Shown here: positions 1-7,045 of the stretch, in pieces
How positions within the stretch are numbered: position 1 is the stretch's first letter
Layout: each line of letters opens with the position of its first letter
Assembly: GCA_023460055.1 (NCBI GenBank)
Contig: JAEWRJ010000095.1
Coordinates: forward strand, 1 to 13,490
Direction: 5' to 3'
Length of the DNA: 13,490 nucleotides
From: Bacillota bacterium
GTDB taxonomy: Bacteria > Bacillota > Clostridia > Christensenellales > Aristaeellaceae
Notes under the pieces: generated by a model
Databases searched by the model: none
Seen by the model: the letters and a program-made list of their open reading frames with translations, nothing else
What the model was told of the DNA's origin: nothing
Made by a program: the position numbers and the translations under genes

Positions 1-10
1 ACCCCAAAGC

Positions 11-1483
11 ATGCGCCAAAGCGGTATCCTCCTCCATATCACCTCCCTCCCCGGACCGGAAGGCATCGGCACCCTGGGAAAAAGCGCTTATGCATTCGCG
101 GACTTTTTAAAGTCTTCCGGCATGAGCGTGTGGCAGGTGCTGCCCATATCCCCCACGGGTTACGGCGAATCGCCCTACCAGAGCTTTTCCACCTACGCCG
201 GCAGCCCTTTGATGATCGACCTGGAAACGCTGGCGGCTGAAGGACTTCTCCCAAAGCAGTCCCCGGCAAAGCCTGATGACCGGGTCGATTATCCGCTCGT
301 CATGGCGTACAAGGAAACCAGGCTGCGTGAAGCCTTTGGCCGCGCGGACGGGCGAATACTGAAGGAAGCAGCGGACTTTGCCGCCGCCCAGGCCCATTGG
401 CTCTCTGATTACAGCCTGTTCATGGCGCTCAAAGCTCACTTTGGCGGCGGCCCCTGGATGGACTGGCCGGATGAAGGCATCCGCCGCCGCAATCCGGACG
501 CCATGGAGAAATATGCAAAGCTGCTTTCCAGTGACATCAGTTATCACAGCTTTGTACAGTACCTGTTTTTCAAGCAATGGAAGGCGCTGAAAGCCTATGC
601 CAACCGCCTGGGCATCCGCGTTTTCGGCGATATGCCCATCTATGTGGCTATGGATTCCTCTGACTGCTGGTCAAGCCCCGGCGTTTTCCAGCTGGATAGT
701 GACCTGAAACCCAGAGCGGTAGCCGGCGTGCCGCCGGATTATTTCTCACGCGACGGCCAGCTGTGGGGGAATCCGCTCTATGACTGGAAAGCGATGAAAA
801 GAACGGGCTATGCCTGGTGGATCAACAGGCTGCGCGCCATGGGCGATTATTATGACCTGATCCGCGTGGATCACTTCATCGGCTTTGCCAATTATTACGC
901 TGTACCCTACGGGGCTTCCACTGCCCGCAACGGCTGCTGGCGGCGCGGGCCGGGCCGCCATTTCTTCAGCAGGGTAAAAAAGGAACTTCCCCAGCTTAAC
1001 ATCATCGCCGAAGACTTGGGCGCTGTGAATCACAAAGTAAAGCTGTTATTGGACTACTGCGGCTACCCCGGCATGAAGGTGCTGTCGTTTGGCTTTTCAG
1101 GCGGCGATGATAACACCCACAGACTGCACCGTGTCAAGCGCCACTGTGTAGCCTATACCGGCACGCACGATAACGATACCCTGCTGGGCTGGTGGAGCAA
1201 AGCCGAACAAGAAGAAAAGGAAAACGCCGCGCGCCTGCTTCACATGAAAGAAGGCAGCGACATCACCGATGCTATGATACAAGCCCTGTTTGGCAGCCCC
1301 GCGGAGCTCGTGATCCTGCCGATGCAGGATATCCTGCGGCTGGACGGCTCTGCCCGCATGAACCTGCCCGGCACGCTTGGCGGCAACTGGGCCTGGCGCA
1401 TGAGGCCTGACGCGGTCAACCCCGGTCTTTCCGCCGGTCTGCGAGCGCTGAATATGACATACGAAAGGGAAAACAAAGCATGA
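11..1483 (+). CDS. malQ: 4-alpha-glucanotransferase (amylomaltase, GH77)
   Basis: This cytoplasmic enzyme transfers alpha-1,4-glucan segments between maltodextrins, releasing glucose and making longer chains that glycogen phosphorylase can attack. The 490-residue length is normal for GH77. Family motifs are visible in order: SGILLHITSLPGP at the N-terminus, PISPTGYGESPYQSFS (residues 46-60), GVPPDYFS (239-246), RVDHFIGF with the predicted nucleophile D287, IIAEDLG with the predicted acid/base E334, and YTGTHDND with the third catalytic Asp D387. GGNWAWRM lies near the C-terminus. All three catalytic carboxylates are intact. The ATG at 11 fits the family N-terminus, but only 10 bases lie upstream, so neither its ribosome site nor its promoter can be judged. 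Its TGA overlaps the glgP ATG (ATGA), indicating translational coupling. Confidence 0.96.
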   Translation: MRQSGILLHITSLPGPEGIGTLGKSAYAFADFLKSSGMSVWQVLPISPTGYGESPYQSFSTYAGSPLMIDLETLAAEGLLPKQSPAKPDDRVDYPLVMAYKETRLREAFGRADGRILKEAADFAAAQAHWLSDYSLFMALKAHFGGGPWMDWPDEGIRRRNPDAMEKYAKLLSSDISYHSFVQYLFFKQWKALKAYANRLGIRVFGDMPIYVAMDSSDCWSSPGVFQLDSDLKPRAVAGVPPDYFSRDGQLWGNPLYDWKAMKRTGYAWWINRLRAMGDYYDLIRVDHFIGFANYYAVPYGASTARNGCWRRGPGRHFFSRVKKELPQLNIIAEDLGAVNHKVKLLLDYCGYPGMKVLSFGFSGGDDNTHRLHRVKRHCVAYTGTHDNDTLLGWWSKAEQEEKENAARLLHMKEGSDITDAMIQALFGSPAELVILPMQDILRLDGSARMNLPGTLGGNWAWRMRPDAVNPGLSAGLRALNMTYERENKA

Positions 1484-3813
1484 ACGCGAATCGACTGATC
1501 GCCAGGGCCGAGGAAAAGGCCGGACTTCTATATCAAACACCGCTTGCGGCGCTGGAATCCTGGCAGCTGCATCAGGCGCTGGGCGAGGCGCTGATGGAAG
1601 AAATCGCCCCTCAGTGGCAAGGGGACAATGAAAAGCGATCCGGCAGCAAGCAGGCTTTCTATCTGTCGATGGAATACCTGATCGGACGGATGGTTTTCAA
1701 CAACCTTTATTGCGCCGGGATGCTGAAGGAAGCGGATGAACTGCTGAAAGGAAAAGGCATCGACCTGCGAAAGCTTGAGGATATAGAAGACTATGCCTTT
1801 GGCAACGGCGGCCTGGGCAGGCTGGCCGCCTGCTACCTTGACAGCGCGGCATCAGGCGATATCCCTCTGCTGGGCTATGGCCTTCGCTATCGATACGGGC
1901 TGTTCAAGCAGGATTTTACGGACGGAAAGCAGTCTGAAACGCCCGACGACTGGTCCAGGTTCGGCGACCCCTTCAGCCTGCGCCGATACGACCTGCGGCT
2001 GACCATCCGCATGGGTGACCTGACCGTCGTGGCCGTGCCTTATGACATGCCCGTGATCGGTTACGGCAGAAAATCCATCGGCACCTTGCGCCTGTGGCAG
2101 ACGGAAGCGCCAGAGGATATCAGCTTTCCCCTCTTCAACGCTCAGCGCTACGCCGAGGCCGCGGCTGATAAAAACAAGGCGGAGGATCTTTGCAAGTTCC
2201 TCTACCCCAACGATTCGGGTGACGAAGGCAAGCTGATGCGCATCCGTCAGGAATACCTGTTAAGCGCGGCCTCCGTGCGCGATATCCTGCGCGGCTTTGA
2301 AAAGCGTTTTGGCAAAGCCTATGACAAGCTGCCCGAGCTGGCCGCCATACAGCTCAATGACACGCATCCGGCCATGGCGATCCCGGAACTGATCCGGCTG
2401 CTTGAGGAAGAAAGCCTCGGCTTTGAACAGGCATTCCATATCGCCCAGCGCACCTTCGCCTACACCAACCACACCGTGATGTCCGAAGCACTTGAAAAGT
2501 GGGAGGCCAGGCTGCTCATGCAGGCCGTGCCTCACCTGTACCCCGTGATCAGGCGGATCAACCAAAGGCTGCTGAAGGAGCAGGCGGAAGACAGCAAAAT
2601 GTCCCTGATCCGCGGCGGCCGTGTCAGCATGGCTGACCTGTCCATCTATGCTTCCCGCCGTACCAACGGCGTGGCCCGGATCCACTCGCAGATCCTCAAG
2701 GACAGCGTGTTCAAAAACTGGTATGAAAAGTATCCGGAGCGCTTTTGCAATGTGACCAACGGCATCACCCAGCGCCGCTGGCTGGCGCTGTGCAACCCGG
2801 AGCTCACGGAGCTGATCGAAAAGACGCTCGGCTCAACTGAGTTCATCCATAGACTCTCGGCATTGTCCGCCGGCAAAGAGTTGATCACCGATGAGCTGGC
2901 ACGGGAGTTCATTCGCGTAAAGGGCATCAAAAAGCGTGAACTGGCCGCTGAAATCAAAAAGCATGAGGGCATCGATATTCCCGAGCACTTCCTGTTTGAC
3001 GTGCAGATCAAGCGCCTGCATGAGTACAAACGCCAGCTGATGAACGCCATCTCTATCATGGCCATCTACCGGAGCCTGAAGGATGGGAGCATTCAGGGTT
3101 TCACCCCTACCGCTTTCATCTTCGGCGCGAAGGCGGCCCCCGGCTATGCGAGGGCGAAGGCTATCATCTACTACATCAACCAGATGGCGGATCTGATTAA
3201 CCGTGACCCTGATATGAAGGATCTGCTGCGCGTGGTCTTCGTGCACAACTACAACTGTTCCTATGCCGAGAAGATCATCCCCGCCGCCGATGTATCCGAG
3301 CAGATCTCCCCCGCGGGCACCGAGGCGAGCGGCACCGGCAACATGAAACTGATGCTCAACGGCGCGGTCACCCTGGGCACCTTTGACGGAGCCAATGTGG
3401 AGATCGTGGAAGAAGCCGGCATAGAAAATAACTATATCTTCGGCGCGACGGTGGAAGAGATCAGAACGCTTTCCAACTACTCCCCCAAGGATCTCTATAA
3501 AAAGAACGCGGTACTGCGCCGCGCCGTGGATACCCTGAAGGACGGCACGTTCAAGGATGACGAAGGCGATGGCGAGGGGACATTAAAAGAGCTGCACAAG
3601 AGCCTGCTGTCAGGCGCAAGCTGGCATAAACCCGACCATTACTTTATCTTCCTTGATTTCGACGGCTATATGAAGCAAAAGCTGCAAGCCAACCTTGATT
3701 ACAAGGACAGCCTCAGCTTCGCTAAAAAGTGCCTGCATAATATATTCAGCGCCGCCAAGTTTTCTTCAGACAGGTCGGTGGAGGATTACGCGAGGGATAT
3801 TTGGGGGCTATAA
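1480..3813 (+). CDS. glgP: glycogen/maltodextrin phosphorylase (GT35, PLP-dependent)
   Basis: This enzyme phosphorolyses alpha-1,4-glucan ends to glucose-1-phosphate in the cytoplasm. Its 777 residues are somewhat shorter than the 800-840 common in the family, but no core motif is missing. Visible motifs are FYLSMEYLIGR (60-70), the FGNGGLGRLAACYLDS substrate loop (107-122), QLNDTHPAMAIPEL (291-304), CNVTNGITQRRW (423-434), DVQIKRLHEYKRQ (507-519), and EASGTGNMK with the predicted pyridoxal-phosphate lysine K623. DGANVEI follows. The N-terminal allosteric extension of animal enzymes is absent, as usual in bacteria. The start is the ATG inside the malQ stop, preceded by AAAGGGA at 1464-1470. 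It forms an operon with malQ. Its TAA shares the hexamer 3808-3813 with the stop of the convergent repressor gene. Whether it prefers glycogen or maltodextrin cannot be read from the sequence. Confidence 0.96.
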   Translation: MNANRLIARAEEKAGLLYQTPLAALESWQLHQALGEALMEEIAPQWQGDNEKRSGSKQAFYLSMEYLIGRMVFNNLYCAGMLKEADELLKGKGIDLRKLEDIEDYAFGNGGLGRLAACYLDSAASGDIPLLGYGLRYRYGLFKQDFTDGKQSETPDDWSRFGDPFSLRRYDLRLTIRMGDLTVVAVPYDMPVIGYGRKSIGTLRLWQTEAPEDISFPLFNAQRYAEAAADKNKAEDLCKFLYPNDSGDEGKLMRIRQEYLLSAASVRDILRGFEKRFGKAYDKLPELAAIQLNDTHPAMAIPELIRLLEEESLGFEQAFHIAQRTFAYTNHTVMSEALEKWEARLLMQAVPHLYPVIRRINQRLLKEQAEDSKMSLIRGGRVSMADLSIYASRRTNGVARIHSQILKDSVFKNWYEKYPERFCNVTNGITQRRWLALCNPELTELIEKTLGSTEFIHRLSALSAGKELITDELAREFIRVKGIKKRELAAEIKKHEGIDIPEHFLFDVQIKRLHEYKRQLMNAISIMAIYRSLKDGSIQGFTPTAFIFGAKAAPGYARAKAIIYYINQMADLINRDPDMKDLLRVVFVHNYNCSYAEKIIPAADVSEQISPAGTEASGTGNMKLMLNGAVTLGTFDGANVEIVEEAGIENNYIFGATVEEIRTLSNYSPKDLYKKNAVLRRAVDTLKDGTFKDDEGDGEGTLKELHKSLLSGASWHKPDHYFIFLDFDGYMKQKLQANLDYKDSLSFAKKCLHNIFSAAKFSSDRSVEDYARDIWGL

Positions 3814-4815
3814 GGCAATCACGGACCCTCCCGGCTGCCACTGTCCTCTCAGGAGAACGTGGCGGCCGGGCACGCCCGAAGTAACGTCCCGTATCAGGTT
3901 GACCGTGATGCGGGCGATCTCCTCGGCAGGCTGGCAGATGGTCGCAAGAGACGGGGTGCAGTAGCGCCCCTGCTCAATGCCGTCAAAACCGACGACCGAT
4001 ACATCCTCCGGCACACGCGTCCCCTTGTCGTGCAGTGCCTTCATCGCTCCCATCGCCACGGTATCAGACATCGCGATCAGGGCGGTAAACGGGATATTTC
4101 TATCGATCAGCCCGGCGGTGCATCGCCGGGCTTTTTCCAATGTAAAGTCACAATCCTCAAACAGCCGCTTATCATATGCGATGCCATGATTTTTTAAGCT
4201 TTCGAGCACGCCGTACAGACGCTGGCCGGTCGAGTCGGCGGGCTGCCCGAAGTATCCGACTAGGGCGATGTTTTTATGCCCCATACTGATCAGGATGTCG
4301 GCCGCGTCTTTCCCCGCGCCGAAGTTATCCACGGCGACCGAGGCTACCTTGGGGCTCTTGATCGGGGAGGCGTCTACCGTAGCAAACACGCAAGGCAGAT
4401 CAAGCGAACTGATCTCGGCCTCCCGTTCGTGCAGGTTGGCGCCCAGGAAAATAATCCCCTGCAGGTTGCGCTCCAGGTACAGGCTGCGGGCTGCCAGAAA
4501 CTCATCCGCCTGGTCATCGATGAACTCAAGCAAAAACTGCATATGCTTTTGTCTGCCCAGGGCTACGATGCGCTCGGCCAGATCGGTCAGAAACAGGTTG
4601 CGCCGCCCGCGCAGTATAACTGCCACAAAGCCTGTATGGCGCTGCTTCAGGTTGGAAGCGTTGGCGTTGCGTACATAGTTGAGCCTGTCGATCACCTCAT
4701 CCACCTTTTCGCGGGTGAGCGGGTCAACCTCCTCGCGGTGGTTGAGCACGCGGGAAACGGTGCTGATGCTGACCCCCGCCTCGCGCGCGACATCCCTGAT
4801 GGTGACGATCCTCAT
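3808..4815 (-). CDS. LacI/GalR-family transcriptional repressor
   Basis: This is a 335-residue DNA-binding regulator. The N-terminal helix-turn-helix (residues about 4-25) reads TIRDVAREAGVSISTVSRVL, the classic family signature. It is followed by the hinge region and a periplasmic-binding-protein-like effector domain, with features such as VAVDNFGAGKDAA, DSTGQRLYG and VSVVGFDGIEQGRY near the C-terminus. The hinge departs from the usual YxPN pattern, reading NYVRNANASNL. I chose the ATG at 4815 because AAGGGG (4830-4825) lies 9 nt upstream and the HTH begins at once. An ATG at 4821 is only 3 nt from that site, and a longer frame from 4899 would begin inside the promoter region. It converges on malQ-glgP, so control by a sugar derived from maltodextrin is plausible. 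The effector is not evident from sequence. Confidence 0.93.
   Translation of the reverse strand: MRIVTIRDVAREAGVSISTVSRVLNHREEVDPLTREKVDEVIDRLNYVRNANASNLKQRHTGFVAVILRGRRNLFLTDLAERIVALGRQKHMQFLLEFIDDQADEFLAARSLYLERNLQGIIFLGANLHEREAEISSLDLPCVFATVDASPIKSPKVASVAVDNFGAGKDAADILISMGHKNIALVGYFGQPADSTGQRLYGVLESLKNHGIAYDKRLFEDCDFTLEKARRCTAGLIDRNIPFTALIAMSDTVAMGAMKALHDKGTRVPEDVSVVGFDGIEQGRYCTPSLATICQPAEEIARITVNLIRDVTSGVPGRHVLLRGQWQPGGSVIAL
4110..4136 (+). terminator. intrinsic terminator-like hairpin inside the repressor gene, oriented for glgP
   Basis: A perfect 8-bp GC-rich stem pairs GCCCGGCG (4110-4117) with CGCCGGGC (4124-4131) around a 6-nt loop, and five T residues (4132-4136) follow directly. 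On the plus strand this is a textbook rho-independent terminator. On the minus strand the stem is not followed by a U-run, so it should not stop the repressor's own transcript. It sits about 300 bp beyond the glgP stop, so malQ-glgP mRNA would carry a tail antisense to the repressor gene. Function is inferred from structure alone. Confidence 0.65.
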
Positions 4816-4824
4816 CTGCATGTA

Positions 4825-4830
4825 CCCCTT
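4825..4830 (-). promoter_or_regulatory. ribosome binding site that fixes the repressor start
   Basis: AAGGGG on the minus strand lies 9 nt before the ATG at 4815 and only 3 nt before the ATG at 4821. The spacing favours 4815 as the true start codon. Confidence 0.65.
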
Positions 4831-4870
4831 TATTTGGAATCCGAGCCGGTATAGCCCTATGCTCCCCTTC

Positions 4871-4899
4871 ATGTTGCCACTGCCTTGCCCTCCTGTCAA
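4871..4899 (-). promoter_or_regulatory. candidate promoter of the repressor gene
   Basis: On the minus strand a perfect consensus -35, TTGACA (4899-4894), is followed after 17 bp by CAACAT (4876-4871), a poor -10 with 3 of 6 consensus bases. The predicted transcript start is near 4864, leaving a leader of about 50 nt. The -35 overlaps the 15-bp palindrome at 4897-4911, as expected for autoregulation. Confidence 0.45.
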
Positions 4900-4911
4900 T
4901 GCCCGGCATTG
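4897..4911. promoter_or_regulatory. 15-bp perfect palindrome, candidate operator of the LacI-type repressor
   Basis: CAATGCC-C-GGCATTG is a perfect inverted repeat with 7-bp arms and one central base. It overlaps the -35 of the repressor promoter and ends 4 bp before the -35 of the divergent envelope operon. LacI-family proteins bind palindromes as dimers, and the best local palindrome in a repressor's own promoter is the natural candidate operator. The odd centre is less typical than the central CG of many family operators. No second copy was noticed in the window, and the region upstream of malQ is not included. Confidence 0.5.
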
Positions 4912-4915
4912 TTTA

Positions 4916-4944
4916 TTGAAGCCATGAAGTTATTATGGTAAAAT
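4916..4944 (+). promoter_or_regulatory. sigma-70-type promoter of the envelope operon
   Basis: TTGAAG (4916-4921) and TAAAAT (4939-4944) are separated by exactly 17 bp. Each hexamer is close to consensus. The predicted transcript start is near 4951, giving a leader of about 25 nt before the TTG start at 4976. Confidence 0.7.
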
Positions 4945-4962
4945 ACGATGCATTGAACAGCA

Positions 4963-4968
4963 GGGAGG
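4963..4968 (+). promoter_or_regulatory. ribosome binding site selecting a TTG start
   Basis: GGGAGG lies 7 nt before the in-frame TTG at 4976 and only 2 nt before an out-of-frame ATG at 4971. The ATG frame closes after 28 codons at 5055-5057. Spacing and frame both favour the TTG as the real start. Confidence 0.7.
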
Positions 4969-4975
4969 TCATGGC

Positions 4976-7045
4976 TTGTCACAGCAGCTATCCGCTGAAA
5001 AAAGCGTCCGAGCGGGCGAACAGACATTTGAGAGCCTGCCCGGCTATGCCCATCTGATCGACTATCTGTATTGCTTGCTCGCTTCCACAGTCATCGTCGG
5101 CCAGCCGCTGCCCGGCGGGGCTATGTACATGGCCGTGCTGGTCACCCGCCTGGCAGCCCGCCTGACCAGGCCGGATCAATGGCGAACGCTTCCCAAGGCG
5201 ACGCGCGTAAGCGGCTATATCCTCAGCGCTCTGTCTGCCTTGATCGCGCTGGCCCTCCTGCTGATCTATCCACGGTCGGTTGACCTGCCGCACCTATGGG
5301 TGCTGTTTGGCCTCATTCTGGCGGTCAAGCTGCGCGATGAGCTGATCGGGCGGGTTAACAGTTCCTGTCTGAGGCGCTGCCTGCGTCCCGTCCAGCGCGC
5401 GCTGCGGCTGGCTTATGCCCAGCTGCTATTCATCCTGCTTCCGGTGCCTCTGCTGTTTTTCACTCAGCAGACGGATACGGCCTGGTACCTGCTGGGCGGT
5501 TTCGCGCTCACCGGTTTTGTCGGCGGTTACGCGCTCTATACCCTGCGCGCGACCCCTCCCCCTCAGCCGCCCCGTGAAAATGGTGGCCTTCCCGAGGCTC
5601 TGTCGCAGGTCAACGCGCTGAAAAGCTTCGCGACGGTTCTTGCTTTTACCACCACGGCCCTCCAGGTCACCATGGTCCTCTCCTATACACTGATCGGCAC
5701 CACAGCAGGTGATCTGCTGCTGTGCATGGGCATCGCCTTTTTATGCACCTACATCCCAGTCAGGCTCGTCAACAGCCTGATGAACAGCCGGCGGTCTGTC
5801 CGGCGGGATCCAAGCAACATGCTCCTTTCCGGGCTGATACTCTGGCTGATCAGTCTGGTGTTTTTATGGCAGAACATCTCAGACCATCAGACAGTTTGGG
5901 CCTATGTCTCGCTGGCGCTGTGCACTGCGGGCACGGCGCTGGCCGGCGTTTCGCTGCAGTCGCTCAGCCGCGCGATGGACGACATCATCGCCTTCGTATC
6001 AGGCACGCGGCCTGATGGATCCGCTGCTTCCCCGCACGCGGCGCGCGCGAATTTAGCAGGCCTTTTCGGTCAGATGATCTCCCTGATCGGGCTGGGGCTG
6101 CTGCTGTTCTTCAGCCCGGGTTCATCCAGGGAGGTCAATCTGCAGCCTACGCTGATGCTGCCCGCGCTGGTGCTGGTCGCGGCGGCCCTGTTTGCCGCCT
6201 TCCGCTTCCCGCTGGATCAAAAGGTACGCGGCAAGCTGCACCGTTTCTTGATGCTGAAGGAAAACGGCGAGACCAACCAGCCGCTTCAGCGTCAGCTTGA
6301 AGACCTGATCGTCAAGGTGCACCGCCGCCATTACGGCATCAAGCTGCTGATCATCGTCCTGAGGCCCTTTTTCTACGTACGCCTGGCGGATCAGGAGAAT
6401 GTTGTGCTGGACCGCGACACGGCCTGCGTATTTGTCTGCAACCACGGGGAAATGTACGGCCCAATTGTCACCAACCTCTATGTTCCCTTCTCTTTCCGCC
6501 CCTGGTCGATCAACGAGATGATGGACAAGACACTGACGGCGGACTATCTGTATAAATACACCTTCATCCGCCAGCGCTGGCTGCCGGACAGGCTGAAATA
6601 CCCCTTCAGCCGGTTTGTCACCCCCATTCTCAACTGGATGATGGAAAGCCTCGACAGCATCCCCGTCTACCGCAACACCCCCTCGGAGCTGATCAAGACC
6701 CTTCGGGCCTCCGCGCAGGCCATGGAGGCGGGCGACAACCTGCTGATCTTCCCCGAAAACCCCAACGATCCCTCCCAGGAGAAGAACGGCTATTTGCAGG
6801 ACGGGATCGGCAACTTTTTCACCGGATTTGCCGCGGTGGGTCAGGTGTACGCGAAAAAGACAGGCAAATGCGCGCAGTTTTTCCCCATCTACGCGGACAA
6901 GAAGCGCCGCCTGATGCGTTTTGGCAAGCCTATTCGCTATAACCCCGGCAACCCGCCCAAAGACGAGCAGCAGCGCATCTCCGACTATCTGCGCGGGGAA
7001 ATGCTGCGCATGGAAGCACTGAACGAAAGCTTAGGAGCAGACTGA
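4976..7045 (+). CDS. polytopic membrane protein fused to a PlsC-like acyltransferase domain
   Basis: This 689-residue protein has two parts. Residues about 30-410 contain roughly ten to twelve hydrophobic segments with short basic loops, a layout resembling a major-facilitator-type membrane domain, although I cannot assign that family firmly. Residues about 450-670 form a soluble PlsC/glycerolipid acyltransferase-like domain. Its motif blocks appear in the correct order: FVCNHGEMYGP (486-496), SIPVYRN (561-567), LLIFPENP (589-596) and FFPIYADKKRR (635-645). The usual HX4D motif is changed: H490 is present but glycine occupies the Asp position. The enzyme would act on a lipid at the inner face of the membrane, but acceptor and acyl donor are unknown. 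The start is TTG. It is the first gene of the operon, and its TGA overlaps the next ATG. It could be an acyltransferase with altered chemistry or a non-catalytic relative. Confidence 0.75.
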   Translation: MSQQLSAEKSVRAGEQTFESLPGYAHLIDYLYCLLASTVIVGQPLPGGAMYMAVLVTRLAARLTRPDQWRTLPKATRVSGYILSALSALIALALLLIYPRSVDLPHLWVLFGLILAVKLRDELIGRVNSSCLRRCLRPVQRALRLAYAQLLFILLPVPLLFFTQQTDTAWYLLGGFALTGFVGGYALYTLRATPPPQPPRENGGLPEALSQVNALKSFATVLAFTTTALQVTMVLSYTLIGTTAGDLLLCMGIAFLCTYIPVRLVNSLMNSRRSVRRDPSNMLLSGLILWLISLVFLWQNISDHQTVWAYVSLALCTAGTALAGVSLQSLSRAMDDIIAFVSGTRPDGSAASPHAARANLAGLFGQMISLIGLGLLLFFSPGSSREVNLQPTLMLPALVLVAAALFAAFRFPLDQKVRGKLHRFLMLKENGETNQPLQRQLEDLIVKVHRRHYGIKLLIIVLRPFFYVRLADQENVVLDRDTACVFVCNHGEMYGPIVTNLYVPFSFRPWSINEMMDKTLTADYLYKYTFIRQRWLPDRLKYPFSRFVTPILNWMMESLDSIPVYRNTPSELIKTLRASAQAMEAGDNLLIFPENPNDPSQEKNGYLQDGIGNFFTGFAAVGQVYAKKTGKCAQFFPIYADKKRRLMRFGKPIRYNPGNPPKDEQQRISDYLRGEMLRMEALNESLGAD

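Noticed and set aside
4276..4854. 192-codon plus-strand open frame opposite the repressor gene
   Set aside because: The minus-strand frame encodes an unmistakable LacI-family protein. The plus-strand frame runs through its HTH region and has no family features.
4816..4899. 28-residue N-terminal extension of the repressor from an ATG at 4899
   Set aside because: It would start within the predicted -35 and palindrome, and the LacI HTH normally begins within a few residues of the start. The ribosome site supports the ATG at 4815.
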